Source: Colias croceus (taxonomy: Eukaryota > Arthropoda > Insecta > Lepidoptera > Pieridae). Taken from it: a stretch of 64,000 nt of DNA. Shown piece after piece: positions 12,701 through 25,000 of the stretch. The translations under genes and the position numbers were made by a program. The stretch lies in NCBI RefSeq assembly GCF_905220415.1, contig NC_059548.1:5520501-5584500 (forward strand). The letters run 5' to 3'. The stretch's first letter is position 1, and the number at the start of each line of letters is the position of its first letter. The notes below the pieces were generated by a model. That model saw only the letters and a program-made list of their open reading frames with translations. It did not search any database and was not told the DNA's origin.

Positions 12701-14747
12701 TTCATGGTAATATAGCATACTGTTTATTTATTCTTAATTACTTAAAAAATATATTATACGTTTGCAGTACGGCGATAATACTCACACCTTAATAGATAGA
12801 TCGAAATATAAGGGAACATTCCTACCAGGCTACCAAGCACTTAACAAGGACCCCATACAAAAATTCTTGTGAGTATTCCTCTTATTTTCGTAATCCATGA
12901 AATACGCATAGCGCACGATAGGTATTGGAATCCTTATCAAAAGGCACGTCATTCTTTCTAACCTTAGGAAATTAATACTTAATTCTTATTACCTATATTA
13001 TAATGGCCCAACACCTTTACATTGTTTCCAAATTAACTGACTGATAAGCTACACATATCCAAAAGTAGTGCACAGCAATAATTATTTAAAAATTGTTTCA
13101 GACCAAAAGTACAGATTAATTTTATCGACCACGTAGTGGGCAATCAACCAGATAACGGTATGGAGCCAGCTGCATCTTGGTATGAGAGATGCCTACAATT
13201 CCATAGGTAATTTATTCGTATTTAAAAGTTATTTATAACATCGCTATAGGAATATAAAACTAGTTTCTAAGCTTATGATATATTTAAACAGCAATAATAC
13301 ATATTATATGAAACTGCGAAGCGCAGCTAGTTCGAAATAAAAATAGCCCTCGTTTTCTGTGCTTATGTCATTATTTTTACGCTATGTCGTAATTCAATAT
13401 TAATTAATCTTTAAGATTCTGGTCAGTGGACGATAAACAAATCTGCACGGAATATTCCGCACTTCGTTCTGTAGTTATGGCCAATTGGGAAGAGACAGTC
13501 AAGATGCCAATCAATGAACCGGCGGTTGGCAAGAGGAAGAGTCAAATTCAAGAGTATGTGGAGTACCATGGTGGTGCTGGGGTACAACACATCGCTATCA
13601 ATACTGAGGATATTATAACTGTGGTATGTTAACTACAAAAACATACAATTTTTGAAGTGAAACTTCTTTATCGGGGTTGGAAAAAAATTTAGTGTAACAT
13701 TTTTTCGTTACGCGTGACATTTTTCCGTTACGCGCCATCTTTTTCTTATCTCTACCACGCGTGATTTGACGTATTTCTGTTAAGTTGCATATTTAAAGTA
13801 AATTATTTTTTGAAAAATAAGGTCACACTTCTTACGTGTGTACCCACACTATATTTTTCTTCTATCGTATAAATTTTTCTTCACTCTTCTGTACGGCTTT
13901 AAACAAGTTGATAATCATTGAAAATAATCGATGAGATAGAAATATTCTACGAGGTACCTACTTCTAAGCTTTGCCTTTGATCAGGCGAGTAAAAAAAGAT
14001 TGAACAAGATTTTTCGTTGAAACAATTATACTTGTTACCCCAATTTTACATTCACAATACACACAAACAAAATTATCCGTCTATTGATAAGAGGTCCATA
14101 GATTCCACAATTCGCCATAAATAAGATTTTATGTACCTAAGTCAAGACCTAACTAAGAGACAAATCGACATTTTAATTTACAGATTGACAATCTCCGCGC
14201 AAGAGGCGTCGAATTCCTGTCCATTCCCGCAGTCTACTACAAGATTATCAGAGAACGTCTCCAAAACAGTAAAGTTAAAGTAGCAGAAAGTATAGATGAG
14301 CTCGAACGCTTGAACATTCTCATTGATTACGACGATGATGGTTACTTGCTACAAATCTTCACGAAGAATACTCAAGACAGACCCACATTGTTTTTAGAGG
14401 TTATCCAGAGAAGGAACCACAATGTAAGTATAATGAAAAAAAAAATGGTGCTTATTAATATTTACTAGTTTTCCGCCCGCGGCTTCGCCTGCTTTGTCTA
14501 TAAATTATATACTAAAGCCTTCCTCTTGAATCACTCTATCTATTAAAAAAACCGCATCATAATCCGTTACGTAGTTTTAAGGGTTTAAGCATACATAGGG
14601 ACAGAGAAAGTGAGTTTGTTTTATACTATGAAGTGAAAGCTGCATATGTAATAATTTATTGCTTTTTTACAGGGATTCGGTGCTGGCAACTTCAAAACTC
14701 TATTTGAATCTATAGAATTAGAACAAGAACGACGTGGCAACCTTTAA
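9723..14747 (+). CDS. Hpd: 4-hydroxyphenylpyruvate dioxygenase (HPPD)
   Basis: Nine coding exons: 9723-9725 (the ATG alone, followed directly by GTAAGT), 10132-10221, 11775-11879, 12296-12511, 12768-12868, 13102-13206, 13416-13623, 14184-14423, 14673-14747. The product is 380 aa and begins MTSYTDKG, as is typical for animal HPPD. It uses Fe(II) and O2 to convert 4-hydroxyphenylpyruvate to homogentisate, the second step of tyrosine catabolism. Iron ligands are His182 (FIDHV), His265 (VQHIAI) and Glu348 (LFLEVIQR). The pocket residues known from the family are kept: NEPA loop, KSQIQ, Gln264, the Gln in LLQIF, and GAGNF at the C-terminus. A poly(A) signal AATAAA is at 14762-14767. It is a tandem paralogue of the gene just upstream, which has drifted from this pattern. 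Confidence 0.96.
10539..10798. mobile_element. MITE with arms of ~110 bp and TA target
   Basis: The element begins caaggtgaaaggtaaga and ends with its near-perfect inverse, flanked by TA on both sides, as for Tc1/mariner-type MITEs. The arms pair over almost their whole length around a ~40-base loop. It lies in the second intron of Hpd, so the primary transcript would carry a long hairpin. Confidence 0.8.
10826..11016 (-). mobile_element. Non-autonomous Helitron, subfamily I
   Basis: Reverse-orientation copy in the second Hpd intron. Minus-strand start TCACTATATAATAAAAC; GC stem and CTAG end at 10826. Confidence 0.75.
13300..13330 (+). mobile_element. Helitron 3' relic
   Basis: Only a small stem (ctgcgaagcgcag) followed by CTAG remains. 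It sits in the intron of Hpd that is homologous to the Helitron-filled intron 5 of the upstream paralogue. Confidence 0.45.
14465..14636 (-). mobile_element. Non-autonomous Helitron, subfamily I
   Basis: Reverse-orientation copy in the last Hpd intron, ending 36 bases before the final exon's acceptor. GC stem and CTAG at 14465; TC end at 14636. Confidence 0.75.
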
Positions 14748-15399
14748 TATTTAAATTGTTAAATAAAATACTTCTAGCGTTATTTAGTTAGTATATTTTT
14801 GTATAGTCAATAATAAAATAGTATGTACACATTGAGATAATATTAATATGGAGTCGATACCGCCTACATCACTTATGTTCCACTCAACATACGTCATGTG
14901 GCGTAACTGCACTCAGTCGCTTGCTCGCTCTTTGGCGCGAACGTCACGCTCATTTTTTATTTGTTTTAAAGTGAAACGCATCAAATATGCCTACGTGTGT
15001 GTTACGATATTGCACAAATAATACAAAGAATACGGAAAAGTGCAAAGGAATAACTTTTCATCAGTAAGTAACTAGATAATAATTTTTAAAACTTAGTTAG
15101 AGCAAAATTTTTGGCGGGCGACATTTTGTCATAGATTAAAAATTTAAGATATGACATTGGGCATGAAATAAGTGTTGTTAGTAATATTTGCTGGCGTATA
15201 TTTTTATAGTATAAAATAATAATTTTACATATTTAGAAAAGCATAGACTGGTTGTTAATTGAAAAAAGGTGAAATCATGAAATATGAAAATCAATTACTC
15301 AATCACCAATTTTTTTTTGTTAATTGATTTTAATCAAGTTTTTAATTGATATTGTATAAGCTACTGACTTGAACGTATAATTGAATTATTATTTATTTA

Positions 15400-16470
15400 T
15401 CTGCACTAATATTATAAATAGGAAAACTTTGTTTGTTTGTTTGCTTGTAATTGGCTCATAAACTACTGGACCGATTTTGATGAAAGGAGAATGCCCATTT
15501 TTGGTACTGGTTTTTCTCATGCATCAAGACAACAATACTATTAAAAAAAATCTCGGCAATTTAGAGGCCTTCTTACCATCGGAAAATATATTTTGAACAG
15601 GGAATGTTTTGTAAAATCTAATAAGACATGTAATTGTTTAGATCCGTTATTATAACATTTAGTGTCCATTACCGGTTACCACGGTAACCAAGCGGTAACT
15701 TATTACATTTACTATGGTAAATAGCTAAATGTATTAATATCGATTATTGTTTTCATTGAATTACAAAAAAAATCAATTAACATAAAATCACTCTATAGGG
15801 TATTGTTTATACACTATAGGTTGTTTTAACAAAGATAGTGAAGTAAAATAATATAAATATGTATATATATAAAAAAAAAATATTATTATGACATAGCTTG
15901 GTAGGTAACCAGTTATTTCTTATTTGTTTCTTTCTTCGAATATGTAGTGAAAAAATGATTCAAACAACAACAACAACAACATGTAAACCGAATAAAAACT
16001 CAATTGGCATTTTTTAAGTATATATTTAGGTTTTCTTGAAATCCGTCCCGGAAGATTTCTGGTGCCTACCTACACTAGCCGATGAACAGATAGACTTTGT
16101 CTGAAAGCATAAGCTCTACGCATAGATTAAATATGTAAATCGAAAAATAACCTTTGGACGATAAAATGTTACCTAAATCACACATAAACCTAACTAAATA
16201 GGGGTTATTTAAGTTTTGAGGTTATTTCCCATTTTTCTCAATATCTTGAAAACCCCTGTTTTTATCACACAAAAATCAATTGGTAAAAATCTTTGGAATA
16301 TCGAAGAACCCTCCAAAACCACTCTGGCATTGACGCAACACTGTACTGTGGTCCATACTTTCATGGGCATTCTCCTTTGGCACAGACAATCTTAAGACCC
16401 TGAGAAAGAACATAGGCTACTTTTTATTGCGAAATATTGTGCCACGGGCGAAGCCGGGGCGGACCGCTAG
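15400..16470 (+). mobile_element. Helitron carrying a nested insertion
   Basis: TC start (TCTGCACTAATATTATAAAT) at 15400 and a GC-rich stem with CTAG at 16470. Without the insertion at 15486-16375 it would be about 181 bp, the usual size of its relatives. Its 3' tail is the same as in the copies ending at 35530 and 35697. Confidence 0.8.
15486..16375. mobile_element. Spy-like element without target duplication
   Basis: Inverted ends GGAGAATGCCCAT / ATGGGCATTCTCC lie exactly between AAA (15483-15485) and TTT (16376-16378). Removing the 890 bp restores the expected host Helitron text (gatgaaa + tttggcac), so there is no target duplication. Insertion between AAA and TTT without duplication is the known habit of Spy transposons. 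No transposase is seen inside. Confidence 0.65.
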
Positions 16471-17276
16471 TTCAGAGATAAGTAATTAATATTTTTTCTA
16501 TTCAAGGTTTCCATGTCTGGGCCGTGAAGAAAGGGAAAAATTATTTTTTTTTTTCTAAAAAAGGCTCAATTTGTAAGGAATAAAACTTCCCATAGCCCTG
16601 ACTGAACCTAAAACACGAAAAAATTAAATTATTCCATATGACGTCACTATTTACATCATCCTATATTATATGCCAGATATTGTTAGCCCCGCGTAGTAAA
16701 GTCAGTTTATACCTAAAATAAATATTAAGTAAGTACAAAGAAAATTTCAAGTCAACGTGCATGTAAGGAGTGGCACCCAATAAAATAGACAGAATGAAAC
16801 AAAGTGTCGCCTCTATAGCGGTGAGTCAGTGACATCGCATAATCTATGACTGTCTAGCCGTCATTCGCGCGCGCCGCGCCGCCGCGCTTGGCGCACAGAT
16901 TTTGTTCGTGGTGTCTGCTCCATATTAATATTATCTCAATGTATGTACACGATAAAATTTGATTGATTAAATATGTTCTTTTTCGACGAAAATATCGTTT
17001 TCTGAACTAAAATTGGTGGATGGTAATCAATCTTTATAATCGAATTTAATAACTTTAGCTTTAAGATTATTTTAACATTATTATCGTTGTATTAAAGTTT
17101 TATGAGATTATTGATAACATTTGTCTTAATTTTAATTTGTAATTCAATATACTAAGAAATACATAATATTATAATGTTTGCATTTTGTACCTTATTTGTA
17201 ATAAGACAAGGAACCAGCATTCAAGCATGACTTAGGAGATATCATACTATCATAGATAAACTTATAAATAATGTAA

Positions 17277-17407
17277 TGGGCCCTCTACACAATGGGCAGC
17301 GTTGGGCGAGTAGTGGCCATCACGATAGTGTAGAGGGTCTAAATGACTATGATGGGCTAACATCGACAATTTATTTTTCCAACACTGCCCATTGTGAAAA
17401 GGGCCCA
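17277..17407. mobile_element. Harbinger-type MITE (TAA target)
   Basis: Inverted ends (tgggccc...gggccca, extended by cacaatgggcagcgttgg and its inverse) are flanked by TAA at 17274-17276 and 17408-17410. A 3-bp TAA duplication fits PIF/Harbinger. It is 131 bp with no coding content. Confidence 0.7.
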
Positions 17408-17410
17408 TAA

Positions 17411-19037
17411 AGTAAGAATCATATTATTATTTTAATATTTTCATAATATAAAGAATCTCTTGTGACAATTAAGGAAAAATAAAAAGCATTTAAGTATTAA
17501 ATGTCGTTTTATTGGATCAAAACTGGTTGATCAATATGTAGTAACACCAATAGATCTTGATACTAGAGAGAATTACATATTTACAAACACGATTATTAGA
17601 GTGCAGTGCTATAGTTCAAACTCAATAAATATAAAAATGTGAAATAATAAATAAAAATAAAATTTGACGCGTATTCAATTTCATTTATAAGTTGATATGT
17701 TACGCGTTGAATGTGTTATTAATATATATTTTAGGTATAGAAAAAAAAAGAAAAGAAAAAAAGTGTGCATATCACACAAGGCTGTCAATCACAGATAATT
17801 TCCAAAGCTTTGAGTATAAACTATAGTCCACAGACTAAATAAAATGCATGTAAGCGTAAAAACGCTACAATAAAAACAGCACCAAAAATATTAAATCACA
17901 AAATGATCGACACGAATACAAATAATACACGAAGTATGCAAAAATAATTGCATTATAATTATTTCTCTAAAATCGTCTATTATTATAAAACATTGTATCG
18001 TTTCTAGTTTGAATTTTAACTATACTTAGTTATTATAAAATTGAGATAGAAATATAAATAATATTAGATATTATGCTGTAGAGATTTCCCCAGGCTTATA
18101 CTAGAAATGCAACATAATTTCATAAAATTAACTACCACCATTTATTAATAAAATACCTATTATTTTTTTCATAATTAGTTAATTAAATTCAAACTAGAAA
18201 CCATGTCAGAAATACTATAAAATTATATTCTAATTTGTGTATCCTAACCGATCTACAGTGTATTTCATGTAACGTCTTCGGTAGTCTGCACATAAAATAT
18301 AATATATAAATTTATTATTAATAATTTTATATTTGTCAATCACTTTCATAAAACACGGATAGATATCCGCGATTGTATAGAATTGGAATTTATATTTTAT
18401 TCGAAATTATATAACAATAATTTGGTATATTTGCTTAAGCCACGAATAAAAAAAATAGGCCTCAGTCACATAGTTACTTTTAACTATGTATATAATTTAC
18501 CTATAACACAGATAACCGAAGATAGTACATTGGTTCACTCACATAAATTTAAATCAAAAAATAATATAATTTGTCCATTGCTATAAAATGAGTTTTATAT
18601 ATTTTACTATAAATTTAGCTAGCTTGTGATGTAAAGAAAGCTCTTTATTCGATGGAGCAAAAGGCAACCAATTTTTTTACTTGATTATGATAGCTTTCGC
18701 TTTTTATCATTTAACATTGTAGATACAGATTGATTTTATAAGTAACATAGGTGATATTCCATATATCATAAATGCGAAACTATCTGTATGTTTTCATTTT
18801 TCACAACTAAACTAAACCAAATTGGATGAAATTTGCTAGAACTATAGTTTTGAAACCGGACAAACGATAGATTTTATTCCACTGCAACGGCAACAATGAA
18901 TTTTCCTTTGACAGCTAGTATAACATCAACAAAAAAGAACAATAAATTCCAAAAATTTTACTCCGTGCTAGTAATTTACTCCGAATCATGTTATTAATCG
19001 ATTTAAATTTACAAACCGTGTAAATAAATAAGAATGT
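17411..19037 (-). other. Probable Sec62 3' UTR and intergenic DNA
   Basis: AT-rich and free of recognisable repeats or conserved frames. The Sec62 3' UTR must lie in its upper part, since the stop codon is at 19038-19040. Several minus-strand AATAAA signals are possible, for example near 17508, and none can be chosen. Confidence 0.45.
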
Positions 19038-22000
19038 CTAAGTGTGTGTGTCTTGTTCCAAGTCAGCGGTTTCAACAATCTCAAAGTCCCTGTCCGTTGA
19101 GGAACGTTGGCTGTTGTCTGTGTCCGACTCTGAGTGTTTCTCCGCTGATGTGGAGTCAGGAAATGTTTCCTGCTCTTGTGGTTCCTCTCTGGAAATAATA
19201 ATAAATTGGTAGCATGAATAATAGTATTAGCATAGGAAAAAAAAACCAAACATCGGGATGTATAACCGAAACAAAAATAATTTATCCTTGTTCAATATTT
19301 ATTTTGCTTAGCTTTTGCTTACATGTAATGAGAAAAGAATCCAAAGCGTATTTATATTTTGTAGTTTAAGGGCCGGCGCAGATATTGCAAGGTGCAGCGC
19401 CGCACATTTTACATTGTTAAACTACTATCGGCATTAAAATCAAATTACAACAATTTATTTCGGGGAACATCGAAGCGTCACACGCGAAAAGTAGCGCTAC
19501 ACTTTTTTTTTATGTTATTTCAATGAGGAAAATGTCGATAATAGTTTGACAATGAAAAATGCGCCGTCGCTATATCTGCTGCTGGCTCTAAACCCAATAG
19601 GGTACTCTAAACTCTAAACCCAATAGGGTAGGGGTAGGGTAGGGTAGGGGAGCTATAGTTCATTGCAAGATTTTTCTATTCTTGTTTCTGGAAAAGACTG
19701 AACCCTAATGTAGAAAAATAATGCTAAAATTAAAAAATGTTTACTTTTCCCCGCTATCCACGGTCGGCGTGGGCTCGCTGACCGGGGGCGGAGTCTCCGC
19801 TTGTATCAGCGGAGTCTTTTCTTCATTTTCATCGTCTGACTGCTTGTCTTTCTTGCGTTTCTTCTTGCCTTTCGCCTTGTCGCTGTCGGAGCCCGGCCCG
19901 CGGTATTCGTACTGAAATTATATGTTTTAGTTATTATAACAGAAAAATAATTCGGTTAATCCCTACTACTATCCCTATTAATATTATAAATGCGAAAGTA
20001 ACCGAGTCTGTCCTCCTGTCAGTCGCTTCTTCACGCCTAAACAGTAAAATATTAAACCGTTTTGAATAAAATTTGGTACGAATATAGTTTGGGACCTGAC
20101 GGATATTCTATAGATGTGGAAAATTCCGCTGGAACACAAATTATGCCAGTTTCCTTCGACAAAGCGGGTGAAGAGTTTGTTTATCTCTCAAAATCTCTAA
20201 AATATCTGGACCGATTTGGCTTATACATATACATGTATAGCTTACCTTATACAATGGCCAGAAGGACGCAAAGAAGCCCACATCCTCGGTCAGGTTGGGC
20301 AGAAGCCACAGGTGATGTCTGGATAGTGTTAGGATCCAAACCAGACAGAACACGACCACTCGTAATACGGCAAGTACTATGATCATCACGAGGAAAGCTG
20401 CTGCCGCGATACTTAGGTAGTATACGCCTTTTCTGTGAATAAGAATAAAATAAAAAAATTAGGTACAGCACTAGAAATTATATAAATAAATTGACCAAAA
20501 CAAAAATGCACATCAGATTAAAAAGTAGATTAAAAAGTAGAGTAAGAGCAGTGGTGAGACCTCGGACTTCGAATCGATAAGTCCGGGGTTCGAGACCAGG
20601 CGAGCGCGCAGGAAATAAATTGATTTTTCAATTTATCTGCGCATGTTGTAACATCACCACTGCTCGAACGGTGAAGGAAAACATCGTGAGGAAACCGACA
20701 TGTCGAAGAATTAAAAAGTTCGACGACATGTGTCATCCGCCAACCCGCACTTGGCCAGCGTGGTGGATTATGGCCTGTACCCTCATAGGAGGCCCGTGTC
20801 CCAGCAGTGGGAACGTATATGGGCTGATGATGACATCAGATTAAAAAATGAAAATTTAAGACACAAATGATTTGGAAGACTATCTAAAGGGACACTCAGC
20901 ACGTCTTGTTATGCCGACATGATCGGATGGATGGATTTATTTTTTTGTAGTAGAATTGTGCGGGAATTATTTTGGTAATTACATCTGCTATTCATACTAC
21001 TGACAAAAGTTTCGATATTAAATATTTTCGATGTGCTTTTTTTTCACACAGATTCGATTAAATGATGTATTTAGATGGCCACACACGTCACTAATCAAAC
21101 ACATCATACTTCTTTACCGTTATTAGTGTTTACATTTTAATTTACTAACAAACTGGGTTTTAATCCTTCATAAAATGTTCATTTATTAATTCTATTCATT
21201 TTATCAAAACTCACCTAACAGTAGCCGGCCACAGCGGGAACATGCAAACCCCGATAACTCCGAACACAACGAGCGCCCCGCACACCCAATAGTACCACGG
21301 CATCGGGTCGTATATCCACACGTACGCGTCCAAACTGTCCAGGAACACTTGCTCCAAATGCATCTCGAGACGTATCTTGCGTTTCTTCTTCTCTTTCTCT
21401 TTGTTCTCTTTGTCCTGCAAACATTGTATTAGTTGAAATTAAAAACAATCATATTATGCGACAAGACTAGAATTTATATTGATTCTGCATGGTATTCAAT
21501 ATATAATATTAATTATTGGAATCACTTTACAGTCCACGGTAACTATGTTAAAATATTTCTGTATTATTCACACTTACAGGAAATAATCATAGGTGAAGAT
21601 TTATGACAATAATGTCACTCTCAATTGTGTATCGGCAGACATTTTTGTGTTTTTCGTCTTACACCATATTAAATGTTTTGACCAAAATTAAAATATTTTT
21701 TTATGAATTTAAAATTGTACTTACTTTACCCTCAGTAGCGCTGGCTTTGTCTCCATCTTTCTCATCTCCACTTTTGCTTGATTTCTCAATGTCCTTCTTC
21801 TTTGATTTACCCTTCAATTCTTGCTCACTTACTGGTACCTGAAAACAATTATACTTATAAATACTGTTTTTTTCCTTTTGCCAAAATTCAATTAATTAGA
21901 TTAATCTTTGTACATATGATTAATCTAATCTAAAATTTACTAAATATATCGTAGGAGCCTAAAAATAATATTGTTGAAATCATAGGATAATTCCTAATTA

Positions 22001-25000
22001 TCAACTATCAAACGTGACCAAACCATGTAATGCTTAGAAAATATTTTTGACAAGCGATAAAGCCGAATTTTATCTCAATAATTGAAATCATTCAAATAAA
22101 TATTTTATAGTATAATAAAGAGTTTATAATTACCTTTTTAGCCCTGTGGAACAATTTATGTAGCAGCATTAGATGTAAAAAGTCCGTTACTTCGAGACGA
22201 TTCGTGAAAAGCGGATTCTTGCCAGTTGCCCATTTTGATGTTAACAATGCGTCGACTGCCTTTGTGCCTGTAACAAAACGAAATATTAACAACGTTACAA
22301 ATTTCAACAATAAGACGCACTGATAAGGACCAATATTCTATGTCAATACAGTAACGAACATAGTATCTCAAATTATTAAAAATGTACAGCAGACTAGAAG
22401 ATTCTAAGAGCATCGTCTTCTTTATCATACTTCAGTGATTTAATTATGATCGTGGTAATCATTGCCTTTAATAGTTTTTTAAGTTTTTTAATTACAGCGC
22501 TATTATAAGGCGTCTAGGCCTAGCGCCATCACTTTCCAACACAGGCAATAATATTGCCTTAAAAAGACGATATGACGACATTAAATATAAGATCGAAACA
22601 AAGTAGCTGGGTTATCCTTTTATACTTAAAAAGGTCTCGAACCCGAATCGGCTTATCTCATACATAATGAATTATTGATTACTGTAACATGATAACATAG
22701 CTCCCAGCACTTATCGCGTACAATAAAACTAATACAAAGAAGATATGGACATGTGACATATTATGTTATTTTAGTCAGTGGAGCTAGCGCGCAAGAGCAA
22801 CTTTTGTCTCCGCAACTATTTTGTCTCTCTCATCAACTCTGTGCCCTTACGCACTAGCGGTTAACCGCGGGGGCGGCTAGCTATATGATTAGTGCGTACA
22901 ATCATAAGCGGTTGCATATTAAAATGGGAAAGCGGCTAACCGCACGGTTAGCCGCCCTCGCGGTTAACCGCTAGTGCGTAAGGGCACTATGGGCTAGTAA
23001 GAAAGTGCGCGCACGTAGCGACGCGACGCAACTTCCCATAGAGTTAATGGGAGAGACAAAATAGTTGCGGAGACAAAAGTTGCTCTTGCGCGCTAGCTCT
23101 TGGTGTAATATTGGATGACAGTATCTAATTGCATAATTCACAAAACTATTAACATACTTTATTATATTTACTAATAAACTATTCAAGTGCATTATTCCAA
23201 CAATAATGCTCTTGATTATGGTAAAATTGTTATCAATGAATGTATTGAATATAAATTTTTTTTGTAGATGAATGTATTCGCCTTCGTTCTTAAAATGGTA
23301 TTAGGATACCATTTTTAGTTTGAGCAACTCTTCTAATTTACACATTAATGTTTTAGCATTTATAATATTACCAGAGGCTAAATTAAACAGGAAATTGAAG
23401 AATATTGATAAACATAGGATGTAAATCATTTTAGTTTGCCGGGATAATATTAGCGAAAAATAACATTGATAACCTACTTGAATTAACATAACACATGTAA
23501 TTCCATACATTTTTCAGAACTCTTAACCTTATAACAATTGTGCATAAGAACAAATTCTCTATGAAATTAACTACACGGTTACGGATACACCTAATGTGTT
23601 ATAACACTTATAACGATAAAATAATAGCCATGAATAGTGTGGTATAAAATGAAAATAAAAATAGTGGAATGAATATTATGTGTGGAGCTGATTTTCTAAA
23701 TCGATTTCAAAAACAGTATTATTATTCACACACATAATATGTGTTTTTATATTTTATGTACTTACCTATATAATATGTAACGGTGCATTTACATCAAACG
23801 AACATAGAGCTAAAGCAAAAGCATTATTTCGTGATCTTTTATTGTAAACGAAAACTCGTATTCAATGTTATTCAGTACTAGAACATTACATAGGTACAAT
23901 CTCTACGCCTGCTTACACTAAAATAATTTGACAGTCTGGTTAGTATGAGCATTCGCTCGTTTGATGTAAATGCGCCGTAAGAATATTGCAACTGGATTAT
24001 AAAAATGTAAGGTGGTATTAATGCCTTTACATTTAACCAAAACACATGATTCTGACTGTGACCATGACCACTTTGACCTGTAAGTTGTGACCTCCTTTTT
24101 CAGGTTTACATCTTAAATAACCTATAAATAGTAATATAATTTATTTCCTTTTCAATAGTTAAGGTCAAATTCTCATCAATAACCCATTCAAGATCGTTAA
24201 TCATAACTATAGCATCTTTAACGAAAAAAAAAGAAGTAGAACAACAGAGTAAAACTACTTTGAAGAAAGCTTCTATAAATAATAAATATTCCATTTATAA
24301 ATAAAAACTTAATAGTTAATTTTAGGTGTCGAAGTGATCGTCGAATATTGGTGGCGTCATAACCCAAAATAACTACTTACACAAAACACAAATATAAAAG
24401 AGATAGTTAAGAGAGAGTGAATAACTGAATTATTTAACCTATATGTACAAAACATTGATAACATATTTAATAATTTTCAAATAAAAGAAAACATAATTCT
24501 AACGACAAAACCAGTATAACTGCTAATTTAGTTTGTGTCAACGACCTGAAAAGGCGCACGTAAATTTTGTTAACCTTTACTAATCCTCTTAATGTTTTAT
24601 GGTATCGATAAAGGGGTAATTTATACAATATTGACAAGAAAATAAAAAAATTCTTGATATTTTGGGCACGGCGAATGAACTACCGTATTAAATCCAGAAA
24701 CTTCCAGAAAGCTGGTACTTCAAGTTATTTTTTGTTACCGTATATTACTAGTGTAGTACGCATTATAAATGATTATAAATTATAATATAACCAACGCGTT
24801 TAACTGATTTTGAAACGGTGCTCATTTGCCCCGTACCCAATACTAAGATGACTACAACTATAAAACAACCTGAATACACAAATTAGGCTATGTAGGCCTT
24901 GATTAGTCATTTACCTACATGGTGAAAACTCCTAAAAGATTCGGTTCCAAATCCGTAGTCGTTGGAAAGAATTAGAGTAAAAATAGATAGACAGATACGG

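Larger units (their letters stand above)
14987..16575 (+). pseudogene. THAP-domain transposase remnant, two exons
   Basis: Exon 1 (14987-15063) encodes MPTCVLRYCTNNTKN..GITFH, with the CX4C pair that opens a C2CH THAP zinc finger. A good donor (ca|gtaagt) follows. Exon 2 from 16507 restores the frame and supplies the expected Phe-Pro after His-Gln, then runs to a stop near 16575. The second zinc pair and the RNase-H-like catalytic core are missing. It is thus the DNA-binding start of a P-type transposase, probably dead. The distance between exons is made by the nested Helitron. Confidence 0.65.
14830..16941 (+). mobile_element. P-like DNA transposon with THAP exon
   Basis: The ends are perfect inverted repeats over 21 bases and begin CATTGAGATAATATTAATAT. 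An exact 8-bp duplication, TATGTACA, flanks the element (14822-14829 and 16942-16949). P elements make 8-bp duplications, have ends starting CA, and encode a transposase with an N-terminal THAP zinc finger; this element has such an N-terminus (next entry). No catalytic domain is visible, so it is a non-autonomous internal deletion. A Helitron (15400-16470) sits in its intron. It lies only 63 bases after the Hpd poly(A) signal. Confidence 0.8.

Noticed and set aside
19597..19650. Interstitial telomere sequence
   Set aside because: Insect telomeres are TTAGG; this tract is TAGGG with irregular units, so it is listed only as a G-rich repeat.
20540..20620. A tRNA gene
   Set aside because: A and B boxes are present, but the fold is not a full tRNA and a LINE-like tail follows, so it is the head of a SINE.
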